Source: Mycobacteroides salmoniphilum (GTDB lineage Bacteria > Actinomycetota > Actinomycetes > Mycobacteriales > Mycobacteriaceae). From it: DNA of 64,000 nucleotides. The notes beneath the pieces were generated by a model, which saw nothing but the letters and a program-made list of their open reading frames with translations, searched no databases and was not told where the DNA came from. Position 1 is the first letter of the stretch; each line of letters opens with the position of its first letter. Where the stretch lies: assembly GCF_004924335.1 (NCBI RefSeq), contig NZ_CP024633.1, forward strand, positions 3,348,001-3,412,000, written 5' to 3'. Shown here one piece after another: positions 16,014 to 25,194 of this stretch. The position numbers and the translations under genes were made by a program.

Positions 16014-19000
16014 GACTGGCACACCGCCTGCCCATCGGCCTGCGCGGGGCAGCACGCCCGCAGCGGGCAGTGCCCGCATCCATCGTTGACCCGGGCAATG
16101 AAGATCGGGCCCTGCGTGTTGGCCGCGGCGGTGTGAATGGTCTCGCGCCAGGTGTCCTGGGCGGCGGGGGTCAACGGATCCTGGTGACGTTGCGTGGCAC
16201 CGTCATCGAGATTCGGTTTCGCGACGTACACGAGCCGGCCGCCGCCCGGCTCACCCGCGGGTTGGCCGGCGATGAGCCCCTCAGCAGCGGCGACCTGGTA
16301 CGTCGCGAGCTGAGCGTGCTGTTGCGCATCGTCTTTGGTGGCGGGGCTCTTCCCGGTCTTGATATCGATGACGACGGCGCGCCCCTCAGCATCCCGTTCC
16401 AGTCGGTCAATGCGGCCGACCAGCCGCACCTGCGGATAGTCCGCGTGCGTGAGCACTCCGTCGACACCGATCTCCCGACCTACCTCAGTGAGTTCACCGC
16501 GCGTCGCTACGCGCCACGCACTGAATGCCTCCAGCAGCTCATGATGCCTGTGCAGTTCGTTACGCGCATACCACTGTGACTCGAACGGCATTGATTCCCA
16601 CGCCTTGTCGAGTTCCCGGCGCATCGTGTCGGCATCTGCGGAATGCTCACCCACGAGCGCATGCACCAATGTTCCGAGCGCCCGGCGCGGGTCCGTGAGG
16701 TCAGTTCCGCCGTGCCGTTCCAGCAGCCAGCGCAGCGGGCACGCCATGAGCGTCTCGACGTTGGACGGCGACAAGCGGACCGGACCATCCTCGGCATGCC
16801 ACAGCGGTGCATCACTACTGATATCGGCCAGCCCATACCAGTATTCGGGATCCGCACCGGCGACACCGGCGTCGGCGAGCCGGGCAAGTTGTCGGGCGGC
16901 AGCGCGGCGGCGGGCCTCACTCACCGTGCCGGTGTCCGCGGTGACGACGGCCCGCAGTTCGCCAACGAGGTTCGCAACGGTCAATGCCCGAGACTCCGGT
17001 GTTCCCGGACGACGATCCGGCATCACCCACTCCGGATGCGCCGCCATGAGCTCAGCCAGGAAGCGCGAAGCCATCGCGGGACCGCCACCCACATCGGCGT
17101 TCTCGTTGTCGACGGCGGTGACGAGAACGCGGCGAGTGGCCCTGCCCACGGCGAGCAACAGCAGCCGGCGTTCCTCGGCCAGCGCCACCGCCGACCCGTC
17201 GACATGGGCTACGTGGTCGATGCCTGCCAATACATCCATCAGCTCCTGGGTGCGCAGAACCCCGCCCCGCACCGCCGTGTTGGGCCACAGCCCTTCCTGC
17301 ACACCGGGGATGGCCACCACATCCCACTGGCGGCCCACGGCAGCGTGCGCACTGACGATGGAAACCGCATCAGGCTCACCGGTCGCGCGCTGACCGGGGA
17401 GCGCCAGCGACCGGATGTGGTCGATCAATCCCGTCACACCGATACCCGGTGTGCGCGCCACATGTTCAGATGCCAGGTCGAACAGCGCGGACATCGCGTC
17501 GAGGTCCCGATCCGCTTGAGCGCCCAGCGGACCTCCGCGTTGAGACAACCCGTCCCAACGTCGCAGCAGGCCCGACCGGGTCCACGCGGCCCACAGCACG
17601 TCGAGGACGCTGGCGCCGGAAGTGACGGCACCATGTGCCGAGGCGATCACTGCTCGCACGCGCCGCAGCGGCGCGGCCTGGATGTCGGTGAGCGCGGCGA
17701 GCTGCGTGTCATCGGCATCGACAAGAACTGCACGCAACAGCTCGGCGCTGTTTCCTTCCGCGCCCCGGGCTTCCTGCGCACGCAGCAATTGGCGTCGTAA
17801 CCGTCTGAGCGCCACCGGATCCACTCGCCCGATCGGACCCGTCACCAGCGTCACCGCGTCCTCGTCGTTCAGTCTGCCTTGTGCGGCGCAGACCGCCAGC
17901 AACAGCGCGTGTACGGCGGGAACGGCGGCGATAGGACCGTCATACGACTCCGCGTGCACGGGGACGCCCGCCGACTGCAGCGCACGCCGAAGAGCCGCAC
18001 CACTGCGCGGTACCGATCTGACGATGACTGCCATCTGAGACCACGGCACACCGTCGATCAGGTGCGACCGCCGCAGCAGGTCGACAACCAGCGACGCCTC
18101 TGCGGTTTCTGTGGGCACGGCGGCAAGACGGACGGCGGCCAACGTGTCCTCCGCCCCAGAGATCGTGCGCACCGGCGAACTTCCGGGCAGCCGCCCCGCC
18201 ACCGCGTTCGCAAGTTCGGCGACCGGTGCGGCGCACCGGTACGAACTGTCGAGCGCGATCGTCATGGCCCCACTGTCAGTACCGGTCTGCAACAGCTGGG
18301 CGTCGGCACCACGGAACCCGAACACGGCTTGGTTGGGATCACCCGTAAACACCGACAGCGAGGCTCCCCCCGCCAGCAGCCGCACCAACAGCGCCGCCTG
18401 CGGATCAAGATGCTGGGAATCGTCGACGAGCAGAAGGTCGATGCGATCACGTTCCGCGGCAAGAATTGCCGGCTCGACAGCGAAGGTTTCCAGCGCCGAT
18501 CCGACCAGCTCGGCGGCGCCGAGTGCCGGCACCGTGGCCTGCGGAGCCGCCATGCCCACCGCCGACCGCAGCAGCATGACCTCCTCGTATTGCCGGGCGA
18601 GATCGGCGACCGCGACCCACTCCGGCCGATTGTGCCGTCGCCCGATCGCACGAAGCTCCTTGGCGTCCACACCACGTTCGGTGCAACGCGCCATGAGATC
18701 TCGAACACCGGTCGCGAAACCGGCCGTCGTCAACGCGGGCCGCAGCGAAGCGGGCCAGCAGCCACCGTTATCTTCAGCATTGCCACACAACAACTCCCGC
18801 ACAATGCTGTCCTGCTCGGCAGCGGTGATCAAACGCGGCGGCGGATTCCCCTGGCGAGCCGCGTGGGCGGCGAGCACGGCGAAGGCATACGAATGCACGG
18901 TGCGGACCATGGGTTCACGGATAGCGATGGACCCTCTGCGGTCGAACACCGCGGCCGAAATCCGGCTGCGCAGGTCGACGCTCGCGCGGGAGGAACCGGT

Positions 19001-19183
19001 GAGCACGAGAACGGATTCCGGGCGCGCACCCGCGGCAATTCGCGCCGCCACAATGTCGACCAGCAGACTGGTCTTTCCGGTTCCACTACCGCCGACCACC
19101 ACGAACCGGCCCTGCCGGTCAGGGTCCAGCAGATCCGCTGCGGCGCCGTCCCAGGATCGGGTCGAAGCGGTCGGCGTCGGCAT
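16010..19183 (-). CDS. adnA: AdnA, helicase-nuclease subunit for double-strand break resection
   Basis: A 1057-aa partner of AdnB. Walker A GGSGTGKT with Lys near 37, DDSQHLDPQ as a diverged Walker B, GDPNQAVFGFRG, and SAHAAVGRQWDVV as a diverged motif V, consistent with a weakened motor. The nuclease motif VVIDIKTGKSP follows. The four Fe-S Cys are visible: one in LMACPLRW and three in the C-terminal CGHCPLRACC segment. ATG 19183 (MPTPTASTRSWDG) is chosen; the frame stays open upstream but would overlap the divergent hydrolase. The stop overlaps the adnB start by 4 nt. Confidence 0.94.
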   Translation of the reverse strand: MPTPTASTRSWDGAAADLLDPDRQGRFVVVGGSGTGKTSLLVDIVAARIAAGARPESVLVLTGSSRASVDLRSRISAAVFDRRGSIAIREPMVRTVHSYAFAVLAAHAARQGNPPPRLITAAEQDSIVRELLCGNAEDNGGCWPASLRPALTTAGFATGVRDLMARCTERGVDAKELRAIGRRHNRPEWVAVADLARQYEEVMLLRSAVGMAAPQATVPALGAAELVGSALETFAVEPAILAAERDRIDLLLVDDSQHLDPQAALLVRLLAGGASLSVFTGDPNQAVFGFRGADAQLLQTGTDSGAMTIALDSSYRCAAPVAELANAVAGRLPGSSPVRTISGAEDTLAAVRLAAVPTETAEASLVVDLLRRSHLIDGVPWSQMAVIVRSVPRSGAALRRALQSAGVPVHAESYDGPIAAVPAVHALLLAVCAAQGRLNDEDAVTLVTGPIGRVDPVALRRLRRQLLRAQEARGAEGNSAELLRAVLVDADDTQLAALTDIQAAPLRRVRAVIASAHGAVTSGASVLDVLWAAWTRSGLLRRWDGLSQRGGPLGAQADRDLDAMSALFDLASEHVARTPGIGVTGLIDHIRSLALPGQRATGEPDAVSIVSAHAAVGRQWDVVAIPGVQEGLWPNTAVRGGVLRTQELMDVLAGIDHVAHVDGSAVALAEERRLLLLAVGRATRRVLVTAVDNENADVGGGPAMASRFLAELMAAHPEWVMPDRRPGTPESRALTVANLVGELRAVVTADTGTVSEARRRAAARQLARLADAGVAGADPEYWYGLADISSDAPLWHAEDGPVRLSPSNVETLMACPLRWLLERHGGTDLTDPRRALGTLVHALVGEHSADADTMRRELDKAWESMPFESQWYARNELHRHHELLEAFSAWRVATRGELTEVGREIGVDGVLTHADYPQVRLVGRIDRLERDAEGRAVVIDIKTGKSPATKDDAQQHAQLATYQVAAAEGLIAGQPAGEPGGGRLVYVAKPNLDDGATQRHQDPLTPAAQDTWRETIHTAAANTQGPIFIARVNDGCGHCPLRACCPAQADGQAVCQS

Positions 19184-19273
19184 ATGCAGATCACAGCACG
19201 AGGGTCTGACAAGCGGATCTGACCTGGGTATCCGTTCACGGACAACGGGGAGAACCGTGGCAGGATTCCATGG

Positions 19274-20056
19274 GTGACACCGACGCTGAACACTCACCGA
19301 TACGGCCCCGAGGAACCGCCGCGTCTCTTGGCGTTGCACGGACTCACCGGACATAGCAAGCGCTGGGCGCCGCTTTTCGATGAGCACCTCCCCGATGTGG
19401 CCACCCTGGCACCGGATCTGCTGGGCCACGGACGCTCCCCCGCGCCCGCGCCATGGTCGCTGGAAGCCCATGCCGACGCGGTCGCCGCCGTGCTCGACAA
19501 GACGCAGACCAGGCCCATCGTGGTGGTGGCGCACTCGTTTGGCGGCGCCACCGCACTACACCTGGCGGCACGCAGACCCGATCTGGTGAAATCGCTCGTG
19601 CTCCTGGATCCGGCGATCGGGCTCGACGGTGACTGGATGCGTCAGATCGCCGAACAGATGGTGGCCTACCCGGATTACACCGACCGCGCCGAGGCGAAAT
19701 CGGACAAGGTCGCGGGAGCTTGGTCGGACGTGCCGGATCACGTCATCGAAGCAGAACTCGATGAACACCTGATCCAGCTGGCAAACGGCCGGTGGGGCTG
19801 GCGCATGAATCTGCCTGCCGTGGTCACCGCATGGAGTGAACTGGCACGCGATATCACCTTACCCACCAGCATCATTCGCGTCACGTTGTTGCGGGCCACC
19901 CGGACCGCGCCGCCCTACGTGACCCCCGGGCTCCTGGACGGACTTACGGCCGCGCTTGGCGATCGGTTCGAACTGGTGGACGTCGACTGCGATCACATGG
20001 TGTCCCAATCGCGGCCCGCCGAGACCGCCGCCGCGATACGGTCACACCTGGAGTAA
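19274..20056 (+). CDS. Alpha/beta hydrolase (LipV-like)
   Basis: A 260-aa serine hydrolase. The oxyanion region is LALHGLTGHSKRW, the nucleophile elbow is VVAHSFGG, and a catalytic His lies in CDHMVSQ near the C-terminus; Asp residues in between (DVDCD, LLDPA) could complete the triad. It resembles Rv3203 (LipV, annotated as a lipase) in sequence type and position. The start is GTG 19274; no better start exists in frame. No signal peptide. It is divergent from adnA and followed 2 nt later by the alkyltransferase-like gene, so probably an operon. Confidence 0.87.
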   Translation: MTPTLNTHRYGPEEPPRLLALHGLTGHSKRWAPLFDEHLPDVATLAPDLLGHGRSPAPAPWSLEAHADAVAAVLDKTQTRPIVVVAHSFGGATALHLAARRPDLVKSLVLLDPAIGLDGDWMRQIAEQMVAYPDYTDRAEAKSDKVAGAWSDVPDHVIEAELDEHLIQLANGRWGWRMNLPAVVTAWSELARDITLPTSIIRVTLLRATRTAPPYVTPGLLDGLTAALGDRFELVDVDCDHMVSQSRPAETAAAIRSHLE

Positions 20057-20058
20057 TC

Positions 20059-20355
20059 ATGGCGACAGTTACCGAGGAACAAGTCGAGCTGGTGCGCTCG
20101 CTGGTTGCGTCCATACCGGCCGGACGGGTGGCCACATATGGCGATATCGCCGACGCGGCAGGCCTTTCCAGCGCACGAATCGTGGGGTGGATCATGCGCA
20201 CCGACTCCGCGGATCTGCCCTGGCATCGCGTCATCGGGGCTAGCGGTCGCCCCGCCCCCCACATCCGGACCCGTCAGCTCGAATTGCTCAGGGCCGAGGG
20301 CGTACTCGCCGTGGACGGTCGAATCGCGTTACGCGACGTCCGCCACGGCTTCTAG
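20059..20355 (+). CDS. Alkyltransferase-like protein (ATL, MGMT-family DNA-binding domain)
   Basis: A 98-aa protein with the fold of the O6-alkylguanine-DNA alkyltransferase DNA-binding domain (GRVATYGDIADAAG, ARIVGWIM with an Arg-finger-like position). The active-site PCHR is replaced by PWHRV, so Trp stands where Cys accepts the alkyl group. That defines alkyltransferase-like proteins, which bind O6-alkylguanine and recruit nucleotide excision repair instead of repairing it themselves. It corresponds to Rv3204. The 3' end overlaps the convergent cbiX-like gene by 27 bp. Confidence 0.92.
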   Translation: MATVTEEQVELVRSLVASIPAGRVATYGDIADAAGLSSARIVGWIMRTDSADLPWHRVIGASGRPAPHIRTRQLELLRAEGVLAVDGRIALRDVRHGF

Positions 20356-21072
20356 AGCACCCGAATCCACCGTGGCCGACGCGAACCGTCGCACCAAGAG
20401 ATCCACAATCTCGGGATGCACGCCCAACGGCTGTGCGACACCATCGGCGCCACACTCGGCCAAGCGCTCCTGAAAAAGCCCCTGCGCCAACAGGTATGAC
20501 GCGATGAAGACGCGTTTGCCGCTCGCGCGCGCCGCCGCGACCATGTCGGGCACCCGCGGTTCACCTGTCGCGACATAGCCCACGCTCACGGGCCCGGTGT
20601 GACGCTCCAACATGCTCGCCGCGGTGTGAACCTCATGGCGGGCACGCGGATCGGAGGATCCTGCTGCGGCGAGGACCACCGCATCGCCGCGGCGCCACCC
20701 CGCCTCGCGCAGCCGCTCGGTCATGACTCTGGCCAACACGGGATCGGGCCCCAACGCCGCGGTGACGGCCACATCAGGATGTCCACTCAGCTCGACGTGC
20801 TGCGGAATATCGTGGTGCACATGGTATCCCGATGCCAGAAACGCCGGAAGCAGAACCGCGGGTCCTTCGATCGTCGACAGTACCTCTGCCGGGGTCGGAC
20901 CCAGCACGTCGACGAACGCAGTGCGCACCGCACCGACACGCAGCGATACCGCCTCGGCGAGCGCCGCGATGTTCTCCACCCCGGCGGCCGAGCGCGTTCC
21001 ATGGGCGACCAGAACGAATTCAACCGCGGATGAGCCGCTTACGCAAAGACCGTCATCCACCACATTCCCCAA
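20329..21072 (-). CDS. Sirohydrochlorin chelatase (CbiX/SirB type)
   Basis: A roughly 245-aa CbiX-family protein that inserts Fe or Co into sirohydrochlorin. LVAHGTRSAAG near the N-terminus carries the metal-binding His, and GYHVHHDIPQHV supplies the second His cluster. The second half (VVLAAAGSSDPRARHEV through IASYLLAQG) repeats the fold, as expected for the two-domain SirB type. It sits at the end of the nitrite reductase operon and so probably makes sirohaem for NirB. The start is uncertain: TTG 21072 or GTG 21063, both overlapping the end of the HemD-like gene. Confidence 0.88.
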   Translation of the reverse strand: MGNVVDDGLCVSGSSAVEFVLVAHGTRSAAGVENIAALAEAVSLRVGAVRTAFVDVLGPTPAEVLSTIEGPAVLLPAFLASGYHVHHDIPQHVELSGHPDVAVTAALGPDPVLARVMTERLREAGWRRGDAVVLAAAGSSDPRARHEVHTAASMLERHTGPVSVGYVATGEPRVPDMVAAARASGKRVFIASYLLAQGLFQERLAECGADGVAQPLGVHPEIVDLLVRRFASATVDSGALEAVADVA

Positions 21073-22255
21073 TCATGGTCGGATCGATGGCCAGCCGGTA
21101 ACCGCGCTTGACCACTGTCTGAATCACTTTCGGTGCACCAAGCGCCGCCCGCAGACGCGTCATAGCCGTCTCGACGGCATGGGTATCGTCTCCACCGCCG
21201 GGCAGGACACCCAACAGATCCTCACGGGATACCACCTGACCGGGGCGCACCATCAGCCGCTTCATCAACGCCATTCCCGCCGGCGAGATCTGCCGTGTGT
21301 CACCGTCGATGGCGATCCCACAGCTGCGCACACTCACCACGTGTCCACCGGCCTGGAAACGCGGTGCCCGCCTGATCAGTTCGTCGGCCATGTGCCGGGC
21401 CAACGCCCCCAGCCGCGCACGTTCGGGCTGCGTCGTCGGTACACCCAGCACTTCCAGCGGCGCAGCGGTCACCGGCCCGACGCACAACGGCGCCACCCGT
21501 CCCCGCAACGCCATCAGCAGCTCATCCAATCGACCGGTTGCCTTGGCACGACCAAGCATTGACGCCACCGCAGGGGCGCTTGTGAAACTTATCCCGTCCA
21601 GCTCGGCGTTGATGGCCATGGAGATCATGCGATCCATCGGCCGTTGGTCCTCCGGCGGCTCCCAGCGGTACACCGGAACCCGGATCACCTGTGCACCAGC
21701 GATTGTCAATGCCTCGCAGAGATCGGCGATGGGTTCCCATTCGGTGGCGGCACCATGAAGTTGCACCGCGACGCGCCGACCCTCGACACCCTCTTCGAGT
21801 AGACGATCGAGCACCTCCGCCGACGACTCCGACGCGGGCGACCACTCTTCACGCAGCCCCGCCTGACGAATCGCCCCGGTAGCCTTGGGTCCGCGGGCGA
21901 CCAGGCGCCCGGACTCCAATGCCGACTTGAGACTGTCGGCCACGCCCCATTCATCGGCTGCCTCGATCCAACCGCGGAACCCGATTCCCGTGGTAGCCAC
22001 CGTGACATCGGGCGGGTTGGCGATGACGAGTTCGGTGGCGAGCTGCAGCTCGGCATCGTCGGCCAACGGGATGATCCTGATCGCCGCGGCGTGCACGGTG
22101 GCAGCCCCGCGGCGCTCCAAGAGCGCGATCAATTCCTCTGACCGCCGCGCAGCCGTGACACCGATGGTGAACCCGTCGAGCCGACGATCCTGCTCGTTAG
22201 GCGGCAACCGAGTCCCGGTGTCGACTCCTGAGCATTCCGATTTCGACATTTCCAT
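21053..22255 (-). CDS. Uroporphyrinogen-III synthase (HemD)-like protein fused to an OmpR-type winged helix
   Basis: A 400-aa fusion. Residues about 30-280 form a HemD fold (TIGVTAARRSEEL, VTVATTGIGFRGW, GPKATGAIRQAG, VQLHGAATEW, SFTSAPAVASML, CVGPVTAAPLEVLG). Residues about 300-395 form a PhoB/OmpR DNA-binding winged helix (ISPAGMALMKRLM, VSREDLL, VETAMTRLRAAL, VKRGYRL). Proteins of this type (Rv0260c) are annotated as transcriptional regulators of nitrite assimilation. The product could sense a tetrapyrrole and control the nar-nir operon it sits in; this is inferred. The ATG at 22255 (or 22249) overlaps the 3' end of nirD by about 50-59 bp, so the operon is tightly coupled. Confidence 0.85.
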   Translation of the reverse strand: MEMSKSECSGVDTGTRLPPNEQDRRLDGFTIGVTAARRSEELIALLERRGAATVHAAAIRIIPLADDAELQLATELVIANPPDVTVATTGIGFRGWIEAADEWGVADSLKSALESGRLVARGPKATGAIRQAGLREEWSPASESSAEVLDRLLEEGVEGRRVAVQLHGAATEWEPIADLCEALTIAGAQVIRVPVYRWEPPEDQRPMDRMISMAINAELDGISFTSAPAVASMLGRAKATGRLDELLMALRGRVAPLCVGPVTAAPLEVLGVPTTQPERARLGALARHMADELIRRAPRFQAGGHVVSVRSCGIAIDGDTRQISPAGMALMKRLMVRPGQVVSREDLLGVLPGGGDDTHAVETAMTRLRAALGAPKVIQTVVKRGYRLAIDPTMIGECGG

Positions 22256-22595
22256 TGCTCACCCGCACCTCGAAGACTGGTAACCGGCGCGACGCATCAT
22301 CGAGGCAACGCCCGTCTATAAGCGAGAAGACCTGCTTGAGCAGCGGCGATGCCACCGTAGGCTCGCCGCCACGGTCACCGGTCAAACCGCGCGACATCAC
22401 CGCGGCCTGGCCGTATGGATCGATGTTACCGACCGCGTACAGCTCCCCATCGGGCAGCAGGAACAGCGCGGCCTGCACATCGTCCGGAAGGAGCACCGCC
22501 GCACCCCGGCCAGGGGTGAGCGAATCCACCGCACAGACCGTCGACCACACGTACTGGTACCGCCTCAAACGGGGGCGAGCGTCCAGAATTGTCAT
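22197..22595 (-). CDS. nirD: Nitrite reductase small subunit NirD
   Basis: A 132-aa Rieske-like protein of the assimilatory NADH-dependent nitrite reductase. Sequence features are VCAVDSLTPGRGAAVLL, the AVGNIDPYGQAAVMSRG segment and LPVFEVRVSNG. The Rieske Cys/His ligands are not present, as usual for NirD. ATG 22595 follows an AAAGGCCGGAG ribosome binding site. It is 76 bp downstream of nirB. The last 15 or so codons overlap the HemD-like start in another frame. Confidence 0.92.
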   Translation of the reverse strand: MTILDARPRLRRYQYVWSTVCAVDSLTPGRGAAVLLPDDVQAALFLLPDGELYAVGNIDPYGQAAVMSRGLTGDRGGEPTVASPLLKQVFSLIDGRCLDDASRRLPVFEVRVSNGNVEIGMLRSRHRDSVAA

Positions 22596-22671
22596 CTCCG
22601 GCCTTTCTTCTCGTTGTGTTCTGTCATGTCTACCTGGGTTGTGTTACCCAGGTATTACCGCCGCTGACGCC

Positions 22672-25194
22672 TTAGGTTGCCGACTCGGTGGCCGACCTGA
22701 ATCCCGGCGTACCCAACAGCACCGGCACCTTTCGCGGTCCACTCTCATCGAACGCGATGGTCGAGTCGAGCTCATCGGGCGCGTTCACGAACGACACGAA
22801 ACGGCGCAGTTTGTCCTCGTCAGCCAGGACGGCCGCCCACTCATCGGCGTAGCCCTCAACGTGGCGGGCCATCGCGGCTTCCAGCTCATCGGCGATACCG
22901 AGCGAGTCCTCGCACACCACTGCCCGAATGTGATCCAGACCGCCCTCGATCGCCTCCTGCCAGGGCGCCGTGCGCTGAAGCCGGTCCGCCGTGCGGATGT
23001 AGAACATCAGATAACGGTCGATGTACTTGATCAGCGTCTCGGAATCCAGGTCACCGGCAAGCAGTTTGGCGTGCACAGGGGTTGCGCCACCGTTGCCTCC
23101 GACATACAGGTTCCAGCCGTTCTCGGTAGCGATGACACCGACGTCCTTGCCCCGAGCCTCGGCGCACTCGCGCGCACACCCGGACACCCCCATCTTGAGC
23201 TTGTGTGGGGAACGTAGCCCGCGGTAACGCAATTCGAGTTCGACGGCCATCGCCACCGAATCCTGAACCCCATACCGGCACCACGTCGAACCCACACAGC
23301 TCTTCACGGTGCGCAACGACTTGCCATAGGCCTGTCCGGATTCCATGCCGGCATCGATGAGCCGTTTCCAGATCAGCGGGAGCTGCTCGACGCGAGCACC
23401 GAACAGATCGATGCGCTGACCACCGGTGATCTTGGTGTACAGCCCGAACTCCTGGGCCACTTCGCCGATCACGATGAGCTTCTCCGGAGTCACCTCGCCA
23501 CCCGGGAGCCGCGGCACCACCGAATACGTGCCGTTCTTCTGCATGTTGGCCAGGAAGTGGTCATTGGTGTCCTGCAGTGCGGCCTGCTCCCCTTCCAGGA
23601 TGTGATCGCTGGACGTCGAGGCCAGGATGGATGCGACGGTGGGCTTGCAGATGTCGCAGCCGGTTCCGCTGCCGTGCTTGGCGATCAGCTCGGAGAAGGT
23701 TCGGATGCCGGTCACCTGTACCACCTGGAACAGCTCGGCACGCGATTGGGTGAAATGCTCGCACAGCGCCTTGGACTGCTCGACGCCCTGCGCGGCGAGG
23801 ATCTGCTTGAGCATGGGAATGCAGCTACCGCAGGATGTTCCGGCGCAGGTGGCCGCCTTGAGGGCGGGCACATCGGTGGCGCCATCACAGATGGCGCTGC
23901 AGATTGCGCCCTTGGTGACCGCGTTGCACGAACAGATCTGCGCGTCATCGGGCAGCGCACCCACACCGATCTCCGCGCCTGCCGGAGTGATCAGCGAGGC
24001 CGGATCTGCCGGCAGCTCCCGGCCGAGCATGGGCCGCAGGGTGCCGTATGTGCTGGCATCACCGACGAGGATGCCACCCAACAGGGTTCGCGCGTCATCG
24101 GAGACCACGAGCTTGGCGTAGGTGCCCTTGGTGGCGTCGTTGAAGACCACCTCAAGGGCACCCTCGGCAGTGGCGTGGGCGTCACCGAAGCTGGCGACAT
24201 CCACCCCCAGCAGCTTGAGCTTGGTGGAAAGATCGGCTCCCGGAAATTCAGAGCTTCCGCCGAGGAGTCGGTCGGCGACGATCTCGGCGGTGGTGTACCC
24301 CGGTGCCACCAGTCCATAGCAGCGGCCCTCGATGGCGGCCACCTCACCGATCGCATAGATGTGCAGATCGCTTGTCTGGCAGCCGACGTCGGTGAAGATG
24401 CCACCGCGTTCGGCCAGCTCCAACCCGCACTCCCGAGCCAGCTCGTCGCGCGGCCGGATGCCCGCGGAAAACACCAGTACCGAGGCATCGATCGAGGATC
24501 CGTCAGACAGCTGCACGGAGAGCGATCCGTCGGCTGCCGTCTCGATGGACTTCGTGGAGACACTGGTGTGCACCGTCAGCCCGAGCTCGGTCACCAGTCT
24601 GGTGAGCAGGGCACCGCCGCCCTCGTCGACCTGCAGATGCATGAGACGGGGATTGAGCTCCACCACATGCGGGGCCAACCCCATGAGACGCAACGCATTC
24701 GCGGCCTCAAGCCCGAGCAGCCCGCCACCGATGACGACACCCGCGGAGCCCGGCGACTTGTCGGCGGTGGCCTTGATGGCATCCAAGTCATCCATGGTGC
24801 GGTAGACGAAGCAGCCTTCGGCGTCGCCACCCGGCACCGGCGGCACGAACGGGTAAGACCCCGTGGCCATGACGAGCGCGTCATAGTTCAGCACGGTGCC
24901 GGCCTCGGTGGTGACCGTCTGGCCCACCCGGTCGATGCCGACCACCCTATCGCCAAGATGCAGGGTCACCATGGGATCGTCTACGTAGTCGTTTCCGGTG
25001 AGCGCCAGTGTGTCCCGGTCCCAGCTGTCGATGTACGAGGACAGCGCCACCCGGTCGTACGCGGCGTCGGCTTCCTCGCCGAGGACGGTGATCTGCCACT
25101 GGTCGGTGGCGTCGCGCTCGCGGAGCACCTGGACAAATCGGTGGCCGACCATTCCGTGGCCGATGACGACGACATTCTTGTTCATGAGTTTCAC
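22672..25194 (-). CDS. nirB: Nitrite reductase large subunit NirB
   Basis: An 840-aa NADH-dependent nitrite reductase that reduces nitrite to ammonium. In order: an FAD/NAD pyridine-nucleotide oxidoreductase domain (VVVIGHGMVGHRF at the N-terminus, VVIGGGLLGLEAA near 150), BFD-like 2Fe-2S domains (CSCNAVTKG and CAGTSCGSC), a ferredoxin-like half-domain, and the sirohaem/4Fe-4S domain with CVGSTWC and CARECAE as the cluster ligands. GTG 25194 overlaps the narK stop; ATG 25185 (MNKNVVVIGHG) is equally likely. It needs sirohaem, which the downstream cbiX-like gene helps to make. Confidence 0.95.
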   Translation of the reverse strand: MKLMNKNVVVIGHGMVGHRFVQVLRERDATDQWQITVLGEEADAAYDRVALSSYIDSWDRDTLALTGNDYVDDPMVTLHLGDRVVGIDRVGQTVTTEAGTVLNYDALVMATGSYPFVPPVPGGDAEGCFVYRTMDDLDAIKATADKSPGSAGVVIGGGLLGLEAANALRLMGLAPHVVELNPRLMHLQVDEGGGALLTRLVTELGLTVHTSVSTKSIETAADGSLSVQLSDGSSIDASVLVFSAGIRPRDELARECGLELAERGGIFTDVGCQTSDLHIYAIGEVAAIEGRCYGLVAPGYTTAEIVADRLLGGSSEFPGADLSTKLKLLGVDVASFGDAHATAEGALEVVFNDATKGTYAKLVVSDDARTLLGGILVGDASTYGTLRPMLGRELPADPASLITPAGAEIGVGALPDDAQICSCNAVTKGAICSAICDGATDVPALKAATCAGTSCGSCIPMLKQILAAQGVEQSKALCEHFTQSRAELFQVVQVTGIRTFSELIAKHGSGTGCDICKPTVASILASTSSDHILEGEQAALQDTNDHFLANMQKNGTYSVVPRLPGGEVTPEKLIVIGEVAQEFGLYTKITGGQRIDLFGARVEQLPLIWKRLIDAGMESGQAYGKSLRTVKSCVGSTWCRYGVQDSVAMAVELELRYRGLRSPHKLKMGVSGCARECAEARGKDVGVIATENGWNLYVGGNGGATPVHAKLLAGDLDSETLIKYIDRYLMFYIRTADRLQRTAPWQEAIEGGLDHIRAVVCEDSLGIADELEAAMARHVEGYADEWAAVLADEDKLRRFVSFVNAPDELDSTIAFDESGPRKVPVLLGTPGFRSATESAT